Source: Entoloma clypeatum (Eukaryota > Basidiomycota > Agaricomycetes > Agaricales > Entolomataceae). From it: DNA of 64,000 bases. Position numbers and translations under genes: made by a program. The stretch is from the NCBI GenBank assembly GCA_963565915.1, contig OY751491.1:4712001-4776000 (forward strand), written 5' to 3'. The first letter of the stretch is position 1. Every line of letters starts with the position of its first letter. Positions 53,580 through 63,589 of this stretch are shown in pieces. A model generated the notes under the pieces. It searched no databases, was not told where the DNA came from, and was given only the letters and a program-made list of their open reading frames with translations.

Positions 53580-54265
53580 CCGGCCCAACGCCCAACGGCT
53601 ACGTTCACTGGTCCGAGTGGCAAAGAGCCTTTTATCCAGAAGTTGTTGTGATTCTTATCCAGTGCTAACTAGGTGAAAGCAGCGCATCTATATATCCACC
53701 TCCGCGCACGAAAGTTGACACTCTTCAATCTTCACGTTGAACGTACACCACGACACATGGCAATGATCACGACCCGTACCATGACAAGTTCCTCAGCTAG
53801 CCATCCCAAGCTCCTGGTGCCGACAATCGTGGCCCTGGTGTGGCCTGCACTGCTTGTGGTTGCGCTAGGTTTCCAAAATTCAGTCTCACATTCACAGATC
53901 TGGTAGGCGGATGACATACTTTAACTTGGGCGTGTGGGTCCAAAGAGGGAGGAGCTGCGACGGCGCTCATAGCGCTGAGAGCGATTAAAAAGATGAGAGT
54001 GGCGGAAAAATGCATCTTGTGAGGGTTTGTTGATTACTGTAACTCGAACAGTTGTTGTGAACTTGAATATTACCCAGACTGCATTCTTTATACCGCTGGA
54101 GATGATGATTACCACGGCGGGCCGCAGTATTTGCATACCACGTAAATGGGCATGAAAGAACACCGTAGCCACTGGCCGGGGACACGCGCGAAATAGAAGC
54201 CTTATCAGACATGAGAGAAGAACGGGAGAAGGGATCCTGTGATATTGGAACTACCACTGGTTACC
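53580..54265 (-). repeat. Left arm of a large inverted repeat
   Basis: On the minus strand it matches 56385-57190 with high identity, including the promoter, exons and intron of the secreted-peptide gene and about 250 bp beyond. The right arm is longer because it contains an internal partial duplication (56880-56990). The loop between arms is about 2.1 kb. Confidence 0.8.
53793..54015 (-). CDS. Small secreted-peptide family, copy 3 (45 aa)
   Basis: Exon 1 (54015-53920, 32 codons) starts MHFSATLIFLIALSAMSAVA, a clear signal peptide, then APPSLDPHAQVK. The donor GTATGTCATCC is at 53919. The acceptor CACCAG before 53834 gives an exon 2 of 42 nt ending ELGMAS-TGA, with one cysteine (GHDCRHQ). 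The 85-nt intron and phase-0 junction are the same as in copy 6. A TATAAAG element lies about 75 nt upstream. If the intron is retained the frame stays open to 53797. Family unknown; secretion is inferred from the signal peptide. Confidence 0.6.
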
Positions 54266-54468
54266 TGTGGTATCCACGGGCCTCGGAGCTGTCGGTCTTG
54301 ACGAGTCTGGGTTGATAATGTTGCGAAGAAGGCTTGACTGCTATGCTCAGGCTATTGGCTGGTGAGAGTCTCTTGACTAGTTACAATGACGAGATCATGC
54401 CGAAAGAACGCAAAGGAAATCGTCACGTCACCTTCGGTACAACGAGTGTCCGAGTCGGATACCTCGCG

Positions 54469-54600
54469 AGATGTGTTTCTCCCGCGGCGGTGTCGTACGT
54501 CATCCATTTCAGTACCAGATCTGTCAATATCGCGTTGGATTCTGTGATTGTAGCCTGCGCCCCGTAGGAATCTTGTAGGACCGACGATGGCAGCACATTT
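54469..54600 (+). pseudogene. Small secreted-peptide family, degenerate copy 4
   Basis: GCGAGATGTGTTTCTCC, then the donor block GTACGTCATCC and ACCAGATCTGTCAATAT, align with the other copies, but most of the signal-peptide core is deleted. The block ends near a TAG-GACCGACGATGG acceptor-like site matching exon 2 of copies 3 and 6. Confidence 0.5.
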
Positions 54601-54959
54601 GTGACTTTCGATGATGGGATGTCGATGTCGGAGGAGCAATGTGTCGAGTCGAGGGAACCGGCGTGGCTAAAAGCAGAAGAAAGTCGTCAGAATCGACTTA
54701 TCTGGCGACTCGGAGACTGCGTGAAACGATGCCCTGCGACTCTGTTTTTGCAGATCAAGAATGAGGATGGGCAGCCGGTATCCGATCCGATCACCCGATT
54801 TTGCGTCGATTTACCATGCGACTTTTACAGAGCAGGAACTCGAAACCTGAATATTGAATGTGGGACGCAACAAACAATGAAGGTACGTTAAAGTAGTTTC
54901 TTCCGAGTCGAGGCTAATTAAGCCACTGGCCACTTCTACGTTCTGCGAAAGAGACGTCG

Positions 54960-55520
54960 ATCGCGGGCTCAAAGTCACGAGGAGTTGAAGAGTTTAGGCA
55001 GATACGCGTTGGGCCAACGACAGGGTGAGCTCCATCTGTTCCTTTATCGCTCTAGCCACTGACACTTTGGACCCACAGCTATTGGCTGTACCTCGTTCCA
55101 TATCGACCATCTTGTCCCATTTGCTCCCCAGGGAAACGCCGCCAAGAAACTTGGACATCCGCAGATAGCTCATCATCGGCTCCGGCGGAAAGCTCATCTC
55201 CCCGGTCCCGAGGCTGTTTCACTTTCTCTGGAGCTCCTGGCACGAAAACGCAGCTCCCTGCGCTCGAATATCTGGAGCTTCCCATGAACGACGTTGTTTT
55301 CGTCCTACGCCCCGAACATCCCCAAGCCCTCCAAGTCCTCCACTCCTCCCCCTTGGTTCGCCCAGCTCCTCGACACCTACTCAGAGCTCGCCGTTTACCC
55401 CCACACGCAGAACCATACTCCGGGGGTAGCCACGACTACTAGCTGTGGTTCATGCTCATGTCCCGGGCTGGGGGTCGCCCACGCTGGGGATGGATCACGT
55501 CTCGAATCCACTCTAGGATG
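54960..55520 (+). pseudogene. Clp1-like pseudogene fragment
   Basis: The end of exon 1 (GGAGTTGAAGAGTTTAGGCA, CGTTGGGCCAACGACAGG), the whole intron and the start of exon 2 (TTGGCTGTACC) match the gene at 51585. Further on, GAATATCTGGAGCTTCCCAT and CTCGAC...GAGCTCGCCGTTTACC match its central part. A segment of about 130 bp between them (55090-55240) matches the core in reverse orientation, so the copy is both truncated and internally inverted. No long frame remains. Confidence 0.65.
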
Positions 55521-55529
55521 AGCCGCCGG

Positions 55530-55705
55530 AAGACGTCGGCCCAGGATGGCAGCAGGGGCGGGGGCTATATTCACAGAATTCAACATGATATTGGCAGATC
55601 TGGTAGGTGGAAGACGTACGACACCACCGCGGCACTCGTGGCACTGAGGGTGATGAACAAGATGAACGATGAAAAAGATGAACGGTGAAAACGATGAACG
55701 TGCAT
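55530..55705 (-). pseudogene. Small secreted-peptide family, copy 5 (divergent)
   Basis: On the minus strand the ATG at 55705 opens MHVHRFHRSSFSSFILFITL, then SATSAAVV, ending at the donor GTACGTCTTCCACC. The following ACCAGATCTGCCAATAT block matches the intron of the other copies. A TTCATC-type repeat has altered the signal-peptide start, and the TATA element is not clear. I treat it as decayed, though a short secreted product is possible. Confidence 0.45.
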
Positions 55706-55852
55706 TTCGCGAGGATTGGCTGCTTACTTCAACTCGACACCTGTTCCAGTATTTGCATACCATATCAATGGGGACGAGAAGACACCGTGGCGGGACATGC
55801 ACGAAACGCTGTGTAGAACCGTCATACAAGACAGGGATTGAGCCATCATGTA

Positions 55853-56030
55853 TTGAAAGGACACTGGTTACCGGTTACCCTCAGTAAGCAAGGCTCGTCG
55901 TGGTGACTGGCCTGTCACGAGTCTGAGGTGATGATTTCTTGTGCGTTCTTTTGGCACTATCTCATTGTCGTAGCTTGTTGCCAGGCTCTCACCAGGTAGG
56001 ATGTGATCTAGAGCAAGATAGCAGATGAGC
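55853..56030 (+). repeat. Direct repeat, copy 1
   Basis: About 175 bp matches 59518-59685 in the same orientation: GAAAGGACACTGGTT, CAGTAAGCAA, GGTGATGATTTCTTGTGCGT, and AGCAAGATAGCAGATGA at the end. No coding meaning is evident. It brackets the peptide locus and the fold-back element. Confidence 0.75.
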
Positions 56031-56634
56031 CCTCTTTCGGTGAATGTCTTCGCACGACAGGAGAAACTGCAAAGAACCCTTTCTCAAGGGTTCAGAGGCC
56101 GATGCCGAGCCAGCCGTGGAAATTCAGAAAGAAGGATTGCATAATGTGACTCCTGCGCCGAGTCGGCTATGGAAATTGAGGAAAAGAAGGGACATTTCCA
56201 CGCGTACGTCTGCCACTTCCGCGTCCCTTCATTACTGTCGTGATGGCCACAAGAGGAGTGCAACCGTCACCCTGACTGGTCTGGATTACATCCTACTTCG
56301 TGCGACTCTCGTGTGAACTTCAAGTTAGGGTGGTGAGATCGTGCCGAAAGAAGGCAAGAGACATTGTCAGTCCAGACTCGTCTAGGTAACCAGTGGTCGT
56401 TCCATTATCACAGGATCCCTTCTCCCGTTCTTCTCTCATGTCTGATGAGGCTTCTATTTCGCGCATGTCCCCGGCCAGTGGCTACGGTGTTCTTTCATGC
56501 CCATTTACGTGGTATGCAAATACTGCGGCCCGCCATGGTAATCATCATCTCCAGCGGTATAAAGAATGCAGTCTGGGTAATATTCAAGTTCACAACAACT
56601 GTTCGAGTTACAGTAATCAACAAACCCTCACAAG

Positions 56635-56857
56635 ATGCATTTTTCCGCCACTCTCGTCTTTTTAATCGCTCTCAGCGCTATGAGCGCCGTCGCAGCTCCT
56701 CCCTCTTTGGACCCACATGCCCAAGTTAAAGTATGTCATCCGCCTACCAGATCTGTGAATGTGAGACTGAATTTTGGAAACCTAGCGCAACCACAAGAAG
56801 TGCAGGCCACTCCAGGGCCGCGATTGTCGGCGGCAGGAGCTTGGGATGGCTAGCTGA
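56635..56857 (+). CDS. Small secreted-peptide family, copy 6 (45 aa)
   Basis: Exon 1 is 56635-56730 (MHFSATLVFLIALSAMSAVA, then APPSLDPHAQVK). The intron is 56731-56815, starting GTATGTCATCC and ending CTCCAG. Exon 2 is 56816-56857 (GRDCRRQELGMAS-TGA). Promoter with TATAAAG at about 56559. It differs from copy 3 by a few residues: V for I in the signal core and RDCRRQ for HDCRHQ in the mature part. Secretion is inferred, function unknown. Confidence 0.6.
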
Positions 56858-56896
56858 GAAACTTGTCATGTCTGAGAAGCCGCCAAGCAAGGGAAT

Positions 56897-57012
56897 TATA
56901 GTATGTCATCCACGATGATCCACCCAGATCTGCGAATATGAAGCTGAATCTTAGGCTAAATGCAAAATCCCCCACTGTAGGTCCAGGGGAGCTCGGGAGG
57001 CTAGCTGAGGAA
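56897..57012 (+). pseudogene. Small secreted-peptide family, partial copy 7
   Basis: GTATGTCATCCACGATG, then CAGATCTGCGAATATGAAGC and GGTCCAGGGGAGCTCGG repeat the intron and exon 2 of copy 6 without exon 1. It is an internal tandem duplication of the 3' half. Confidence 0.55.
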
Positions 57013-57419
57013 CTTGTCATACAGGTCGTGATTATTGTCATGCGTCGTCGTGTACGTTCAATGTGCCGAGTGGCAACTTTCTTGCATGGAGGTGGATATG
57101 TAGATGCGCTGCTTTCATCTAGTTAGCACTGGATAAGAACTATAACAACTTTTCGTTAAAGGCTCCCTGCCACTCGGAGTGAATGTTGACATTGAGCGTT
57201 GGGCCAACATGGGGCAGCCGATATCTGATCTGATCGCCACAGTTTTGCATCCTCGTCGTTTATGTGATCTTCAAAGAACTGAAACTGCATCATTGAAATC
57301 ACTTCTTCATACTACATTGATACTCAAGAGGCATGCTGACCACCTCTTAACAGGTCTTCTTAGATGCATTGCCATACTGGACAGCTGTGCCTTTGTCCAT
57401 ATGTTTGTGACTGCAGATA

Positions 57420-59290
57420 CATCAGCAAACCCTGATTTTTGCCAGTAGCAAATGGTAGTAAACACACCCAAACTTGTAGTGACCTGTAGTGTTCTGTAGC
57501 ATGGTAGTACTGTAGTCTGGTAGCATGCTAGCACAGTAGTGACCTGTAGCAACCTGTCATGATGTAGTAAGTTGTAGCAATGTAGGCTTGTATTGCCATA
57601 GTGTCCTAGAAAATGAGTAGCCCTGTTGCAGCACAGAAGTTTGCTGTGATATATCAACTCCTTAATGCACTGCTCGCGATGTGTAACAAAAACAAGTTTA
57701 TATTTAAGTATGTTGAACTACTATGGTCGGGTCGTTCTCGCGTCATTTCTCATGATGTGCACTGTTTCTCCTATCGTGCGCCTCCCGCCTCTTGGTGTCC
57801 CAGTGTCTGCCGCTGTTTCTCGTATCTTTTTTTTTTTTTTTTTTTTTTTTTTGAATCCAGTTTATTCTGCATGAGGAACTATGCTCCTATGGTACACATT
57901 ACAGGCAGACAGGTAGTTGAGTATGAGTGAGTGAGTAAGGCATGGGCGGTGTGCTAAGTCAATGTGCAGTATGCTCTGGTCTGCTCTGTATATGATCTAC
58001 AAGAGCCAAGGAATGCCATGTCCCCCCACTGACAAGGCAGCGGAGAATGAACATGCCGGCGTATCCTCCACCATTTTAGACCACCTCTCTGTGTCCTCGT
58101 GTCTGCCGCCGTTCGTGTCTTGTTCTTGCGCGTTTCACATGTGCCTGCCAGTTCCGCTATTCGCATGCTGCCATTCTCGCTGGTGAGTGGTCTGCTATGA
58201 TGTTGGGGGTGTGGTGCTTACCTATTGTGGGTGGCCCTCGTGTCAACGGAGGGCCATCAACGGAGGGACGAGGGAGAGACAATGGGGGGAGGGGAGAGAT
58301 GATGGGAATGGGGACTTAGAGAGATTGTTCGATTTTTGGCCATTGCCGCTCTCGGCAAGTTCTGTTACTCCACGGTGGGGCCCAGAACCTGCCGAATATA
58401 TATATTGGCTGAAAGTGGTACAAGACTTCTTAAGTCCCCATTCCCTCCTCTTGCCTCCCCCCATTGTCCTGAGAACGGCAGCACATGAATAGCGGGAACC
58501 AGCAGGCGCCTGCGAAACACATGTGAGCAGCGGGGCACGCGAGAACAGTAGGAGGGATGACACCATAGGTAAGCACCGCACCACCCAAGTCACAGCTGAC
58601 CACTCACAAAATGCAGGAGGCGCATGACACAAGAACCATGGGAGGGACAACTTACGGACAAGGGATGCGAGAAGAGTTGGAGACGCTCAAAAAATGGCAC
58701 AGAAGCCACAAGAACAGTGGGTCTTGTTGCAGCTGATAATGGCCAGGAAGGGGTGGGGACGGGAGTGGGGGGGTCATGCGACACGAGGCGAGGACAGAAT
58801 GGACAGGAGTCGAGACAGGACGGCCATGCACACTTGCCGGGTAAGCACCCCGCTGCATCACTCGCGCGAGCCTGCTGACGCACCTAACGACAGGCGAGAC
58901 CTGGAGGCCGAGGGGTGGGGACACCGGGGGCATGGGACAAAAGCGGGGGTGAACCAATACCTAGAAAGCCAGTGGAGTTATTTACATGTTCGTAGCATAG
59001 AGGAATAATTTTAATTTTTCATGCCACATCATCATCATCCGAACAGTGTGTGATTCCTACAATATCACCAGCTATTCTACTGGTTGTAGGTCCGGAGTAT
59101 TTCTCTATAGTACTGGCTGCCTCCTACAGAACACTACAGAATGCTACAGAGTGGCCTGCCAGCCTACCAGGGTCCTCTGTAGTGACCCTAGTCACTACAG
59201 AGCTCCCTGTTTCAAATACCCTGTTCTACCATGCTACAGCACTCTGTAGTGCTCTGTAGTACTCCCAGGGCCAATCAGGTTTTGCTGATG
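57420..59290. mobile_element. Fold-back-like repeat element with TIR
   Basis: CATCAGCAAACCCTGATT at 57420 and its inverted counterpart ending at 59290 (one mismatch over 18 nt) are flanked outward by TA. Inside, CTGTAGTG/CACTACAG clusters (57470-57600 and 59120-59260) are mirrored. The middle also folds: 58263-58318 pairs with 58430-58480, and 58130-58230 resembles the complement of 58490-58600. A 20-nt-plus T run lies near 57830. No transposase frame was recognised; the open frames within are low-complexity. It is probably a non-autonomous DNA element. Confidence 0.45.
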
Positions 59291-59517
59291 TAAAGGGGTG
59301 TGGGTGCCAGAAGAGGGATGTGTTGTGGTGGGTGGTAGACTTGAGACCATTGAAGATGACTTGGAGGTTACTACATATTGGGAGACTTTCCATGCTGGCA
59401 TTTATTTGAAAGGGATTATGAAGACAGATAGAATGCAGTGGAGATGGTTCCAGAGTTGACAGTGCAGATAGCGTCGTTAGTGCTGTCATTCGGAGGACAG
59501 AGGGTTGAACTCAGGGT

Positions 59518-59685
59518 CATTGAAAGGACACTGGTTCCCTCAGTAAGCAAAACTCAGGCTTGTTGTGGTGACTGCCTGTCGGTCTCTCAGGTGATGATTT
59601 CTTGTGCGTTCTTTTGGCACTATCTCATTGTCATAACTTGTTGCCAGACTCAGGTAGGATGTGATCTAGAGCAAGATAGCAGATG
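59518..59685 (+). repeat. Direct repeat, copy 2
   Basis: Same orientation and order of blocks as 55853-56030, with small indels. Confidence 0.75.
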
Positions 59686-59699
59686 ATAAACTGGCCATG

Positions 59700-59860
59700 G
59701 TCCGGTCCTCGAACCTCAAGAACCGGGTCTGAACCTGGACCGCACCCAAGGTTTGGGGCATGGTCCTTACCTGTTGGGGAACCTGAACCTCATTGGAGGT
59801 TCGGGTTTGGCTGTAGTGTGCACTGGGACCCAAGGTTCAAACCCGGTGAATCTGGCTTGA
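59700..59860. repeat. GGTTC/GAACC-rich palindromic stretch
   Basis: GAACC and GGTTC occur about ten times in 160 bp, in both orientations (for example CCTCGAACCTCAAGAACCGG and TTGGAGGTTCGGGTTTGG). It could form several hairpins. Nothing else is recognised between 59860 and 60220. Confidence 0.4.
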
Positions 59861-60221
59861 GTAAGGATGGATTAGTCTTAACCGGTTGATGTCAGTACCG
59901 AAGTTGGGAGGTCATTCATATGATAATACAGAGGCATATGGACATAATCAATAATTTGTAAGTAGGGTAGCCACGATTGCCACAGATGGCCAAATTTCTT
60001 TTTCCAAAAAACATACAAGATAACGTGTGGTTGTGGATTTGGGGTGCCAAGGGCATGTATAGCATGGCAAATAAATACAAGGAGAGGGGAGCTCGAACCC
60101 TCCAAGGCCAGTTCTTGACTATCCAGAAACCGCCATTGATATTGGGAAAAAGTGTGCTAATGTTGAACATGAGTAGATTGAACAACACACATTGATTTAA
60201 AACTTACGAAGTCCCATAGTA

Positions 60222-63200
60222 ATGGCAGAAGACACAGTCGGTCTCGAGGAACAAGCAAGGTCTCGCCCTGCGAAGCGAAAAAGTAAGGCATCACTCAATA
60301 GATTGACCATTGTTTACTCACTAATATATGTTAGAACTTCGCGTCATCACTTGAGTTGACAATGATGTCAAAAAGCCCAACAGCGAGGCCTGCAATGCAG
60401 ATGGGACATTGAAGGATGCAGAGGAGATGGTGTGGCTAAACTCACCTTCGGATTCGCCCACAGTCGCAGTCTCTGCGCTGAAGCCCCCACAGGAGGGGAT
60501 GGCATGGCTAAACTCATGTTCGGATCCGCCCATGGTCGCACCCTTTGCCCTGAAATCCCTACAGCCCAATGTTGATAGCAATCTCAATGATGGGCATCTG
60601 CTACGTCATGGGGTAAGTCATCTGATAAGATAGTTGGGATATATGGAACACTTATCTAATGATAGACCATGTTGATTCTTGACAACAAAGACTCGGAATT
60701 TGAAGAGTCTGATGAAGAGGCCGATTCTGCAGATGAGGGCAACATGCAATGCCATGAGGGGGAAAAAAAGCAGGGGAGCATTGGAGACAAGGACAGCAGC
60801 CTGACTGACAAAGTGGGCAGTGAAAGTGAGGATGAGGAGCCAGAAAAAGTGGAACACTACTGGGCATTGAGAATGAAAGTCAATGGCATGAAGAGGGTAA
60901 GCGAGGAACACGTGACCTTGTTGATCATACATTGTCTCGCTGAGTCACTGAACGGACCTTTCCTCAGCCAAAAAAGAAGAGCCAAGCAACACAGGACCTG
61001 TGTCGGTGCTACCAGAAAGATGTGCGTGTTGTCCAAGGTGGAGGAGAACATGCAGGTCATTACTGCCAACTGTGTTTGTAAGTTTGTTCTCGAATTTCTG
61101 CAATCATGTTCATCTCACTCATCTATGATGAAGGGACACGATCTGTACATGTTCATTAGTGTTCGCGGGGTTCTTTCTTATTACTTACATACACAGGATG
61201 CAGAAGAAGATTGATGGTTTTACAGCTGTAACAAAGAAGCTCCCACCTGTTACAAAAGAAGGTTTGAAGGAATTCATATTTGAGATGGTTGTTGATGGGG
61301 ATTTGGTTTGTTCCCCCCCTCTTCCAGTTTTATCTCCTCTTTCTAACCTTATATTTCTGTCTACCAGTCTTTTCGCTTCGTTGAGTGCCCATCCTTGCGC
61401 TGTCTGATCCACTATTTCTGCCCCAAAGTCACTGATAATGATATTGTTAAGAGAACATCCATTTCTGAGGCAGTTGCTGATAAAGTTGCGAAGCTCGACA
61501 CAATTGATATTTGGTTAGTTGCGGTAAGTTTTGTCCTCATTTCCACATCTCCTTTGGCCGATAAGATACAGGACATACCATCTCGCATATCTATCGATGG
61601 CTGGTCTACAAAGCGCCGCTGCCCATTCTTGTCAATCTGCATTCAATACATACATTTGGATCCAGACGCGCCAAAGGTCTGGAGTTTGAAGAATCACCTC
61701 CTTGAATTCAAACGTACTGTTGGGCGATGCACTGGCATTCTGGTTGGGAAGGAATTAGTAGATGTCATACAAAAATTTGGGTTCACAAGCAACGTTGGGT
61801 CTGGTATTCTCAATTCTAAACATTACTCAATTTCACTTCTTTAGCTTGGCGCAATTGTCGGAGATAACCTACCAGTCAATGATGTGGCTGTCCGTCATGT
61901 TTGTACACAGATAAACAAGCACTCAATGCGAAAGAGATTTGTGGACTCCGTGACTGATTTTGATGTGGGTGGTGTTGTTGGTAAACTCATGGCCTTTATT
62001 GCACAGCTGTGCCTCTGTGGAGAAGACACTTGCAATTATCTGAAGGATCTTGCCATTGGAAATGGTTGTCCTCCTTGGGAGATCAAGCTATGGGTCTGTA
62101 CTCGCTGGGGAAGCCTTAGTGATTGCTTTAGAACTGTCCTTGCCATTCACAAGGAGCATATTTTTTTCTTCCTCCGAAAAATTATACATCTTATAGGCTA
62201 TTGATTGCTTTTGTTCCCTTGCCGATGATAATGATGAGCTGCCACCACTCACTAAGGGTAAGACCTGGAAGAGATATAAGCTTTCTTTGAGTGAATGGAC
62301 AATTGTCAAGCTCGCCCAGGATTCTCTTAAGGCATGCACATTTTTTGGCAGACCATCTTTTATTCTAATCTTTTTTGTGCTAGGTTGTTGCTGATGCTCA
62401 TGGTGAGCTCTCGTTGAGCAGCGTTGCCACGTCAAATAAGGTCTTTCCATTACTTGAGAAGATTCAGTCAAAATGGGAGGGATTCCAAGATGATCTCAAC
62501 TATGGACCAGTCAAGCATGCTCTCGAAGCAGGCTTGCAAAATATGGCCAAGTGGTACTGAAAGACTGATGAAACATCGATCTATTTCATATCTCATGGTC
62601 TGCATCTTCTCATTTTCCTTCCTTATCTGAATTAATATGAGAATGTTGGCTAGTTCTGGATTCCATGTGGAAGGATTTGTTATGCTTAACAAACCGTTCC
62701 AAGGTTCGGGCAGAGTATGCAGGAAAGTGGAAAGGCGAAGAGCAAAGCGATTGCTAAATCTAAGGAATCTACTATAGTACAAGAGGTTTATATAGGTACT
62801 GACTATAGGTGGTAGCAGATGAGTCAGTACTGCGGAAGGCAGTGCGCATGAGTAAGGCGACTGCGGAAGGCTATGTACAGTGAGTAAGCTGACTGCGGAA
62901 AGCGAGTCAGCGCGGGAGCGAAGTATACTAAAGGGGATGATGAAGTAATGTAATGAGTCAGACTGGAAATCGAAGGTTGCGAAAGTAGACATTAGACATA
63001 GTAAGCTCATAAGAGGGCGCCGAGTCGGGCCGATAAGTAAAAGATATGACGTGGTCCTCATACCGTAGAGTCCGTAACAGGATTCTTATTTGAATGCTGC
63101 ATGGGAATCTGAGTGGGTAGTGGCCAGCATGGAATACATGTGAAGCATCATACATTTGTATTTAACTTTGATCCAGTCAAACTAACTTTTGATATAGTTC

Positions 63201-63530
63201 CTCAACTATCGTGCCGCTTACCTCATAGACAAATCTGTTGCCCCCTCTTCTGCATTGCAACCAATGGATAGCCAGATAAATTGTGGGTTTGAATCTTCTT
63301 CTAGTCTTTTATTTTTCTCTCTGAGTATTGCCACAGAGAATTTGATGACAGATGATTGGATGATGGAGCAGATTGTTAGCCAAAATGGGAGAGCCACAGT
63401 TACAGCAGCTCCGAAGGATGATGTAAATCCACTTGCTGAATTAGAGAAATATTTCAAGCTGCTGCCAGTTCCACGGGCGAAGTGTCCTGATCCAATTGCT
63501 TGGTGGGGGGTAGTGTTTGAAAGTTTGGTC
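60222..63530 (+). pseudogene. hAT-family transposase, decayed
   Basis: Pieces with plausible introns follow each other. Exon 1 (60222-60282) is MAEDTVGLEEQARSRPAKRK. Exon 2 (from 60335) has a TGA at 60352 and an internal two-fold repeat (MVWLNSPSDSPT... and MAWLNSCSDPPM...). An acidic exon starts near 60666. A Cys/His segment (LCRCYQKD, HAGHYCQLC) lies near 60985-61078. The hAT core is FVECPSLRCLIHYFCPK (61380), SRISIDGWSTKRRCPFLSIC (61580) and VWSLKNHLLEFKRTVGRCTG (61677). The dimerisation end NPLAELEKYFKLL...DPIAWWG lies at 63427-63510. A solo LTR (62678-63079) interrupts it. The C-terminal tail after AWWG is missing. Terminal repeats and the 8-bp TSD were not found. Confidence 0.75.
62678..63079 (-). 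mobile_element. Solo LTR inside the hAT gene (Gypsy-B-related)
   Basis: This 402-bp LTR is in reverse orientation and flanked by a perfect TSD GGATT (62673-62677 and 63080-63084). On the minus strand it ends GGTTTGTTAAGCATAACA like the Gypsy-B 5' LTR, and carries TATATAAACC followed by TTAGATTTAGCAATCG, the same TATA and primer-start module. Its start TGTTACGGACTCTACGG differs, so it is a sister subfamily. Confidence 0.92.
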
Positions 63531-63589
63531 CCGTCCGGTCTTTTGGCCAAAAAAGGAAAGACCGTGTAACACCTTCCTGCATGCCCAAC

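Larger units (their letters stand above)
56385..57190 (+). repeat. Right arm of the large inverted repeat
   Basis: It matches 53580-54265 inverted. It contains copy 6 of the peptide gene and, at 56880-57010, a second partial copy of the intron and exon 2 region. Confidence 0.8.

Noticed and set aside
58187..58960. Several 80-130 codon frames in the fold-back element
   Set aside because: They overlap on both strands in a self-complementary low-complexity sequence and show no family signature.
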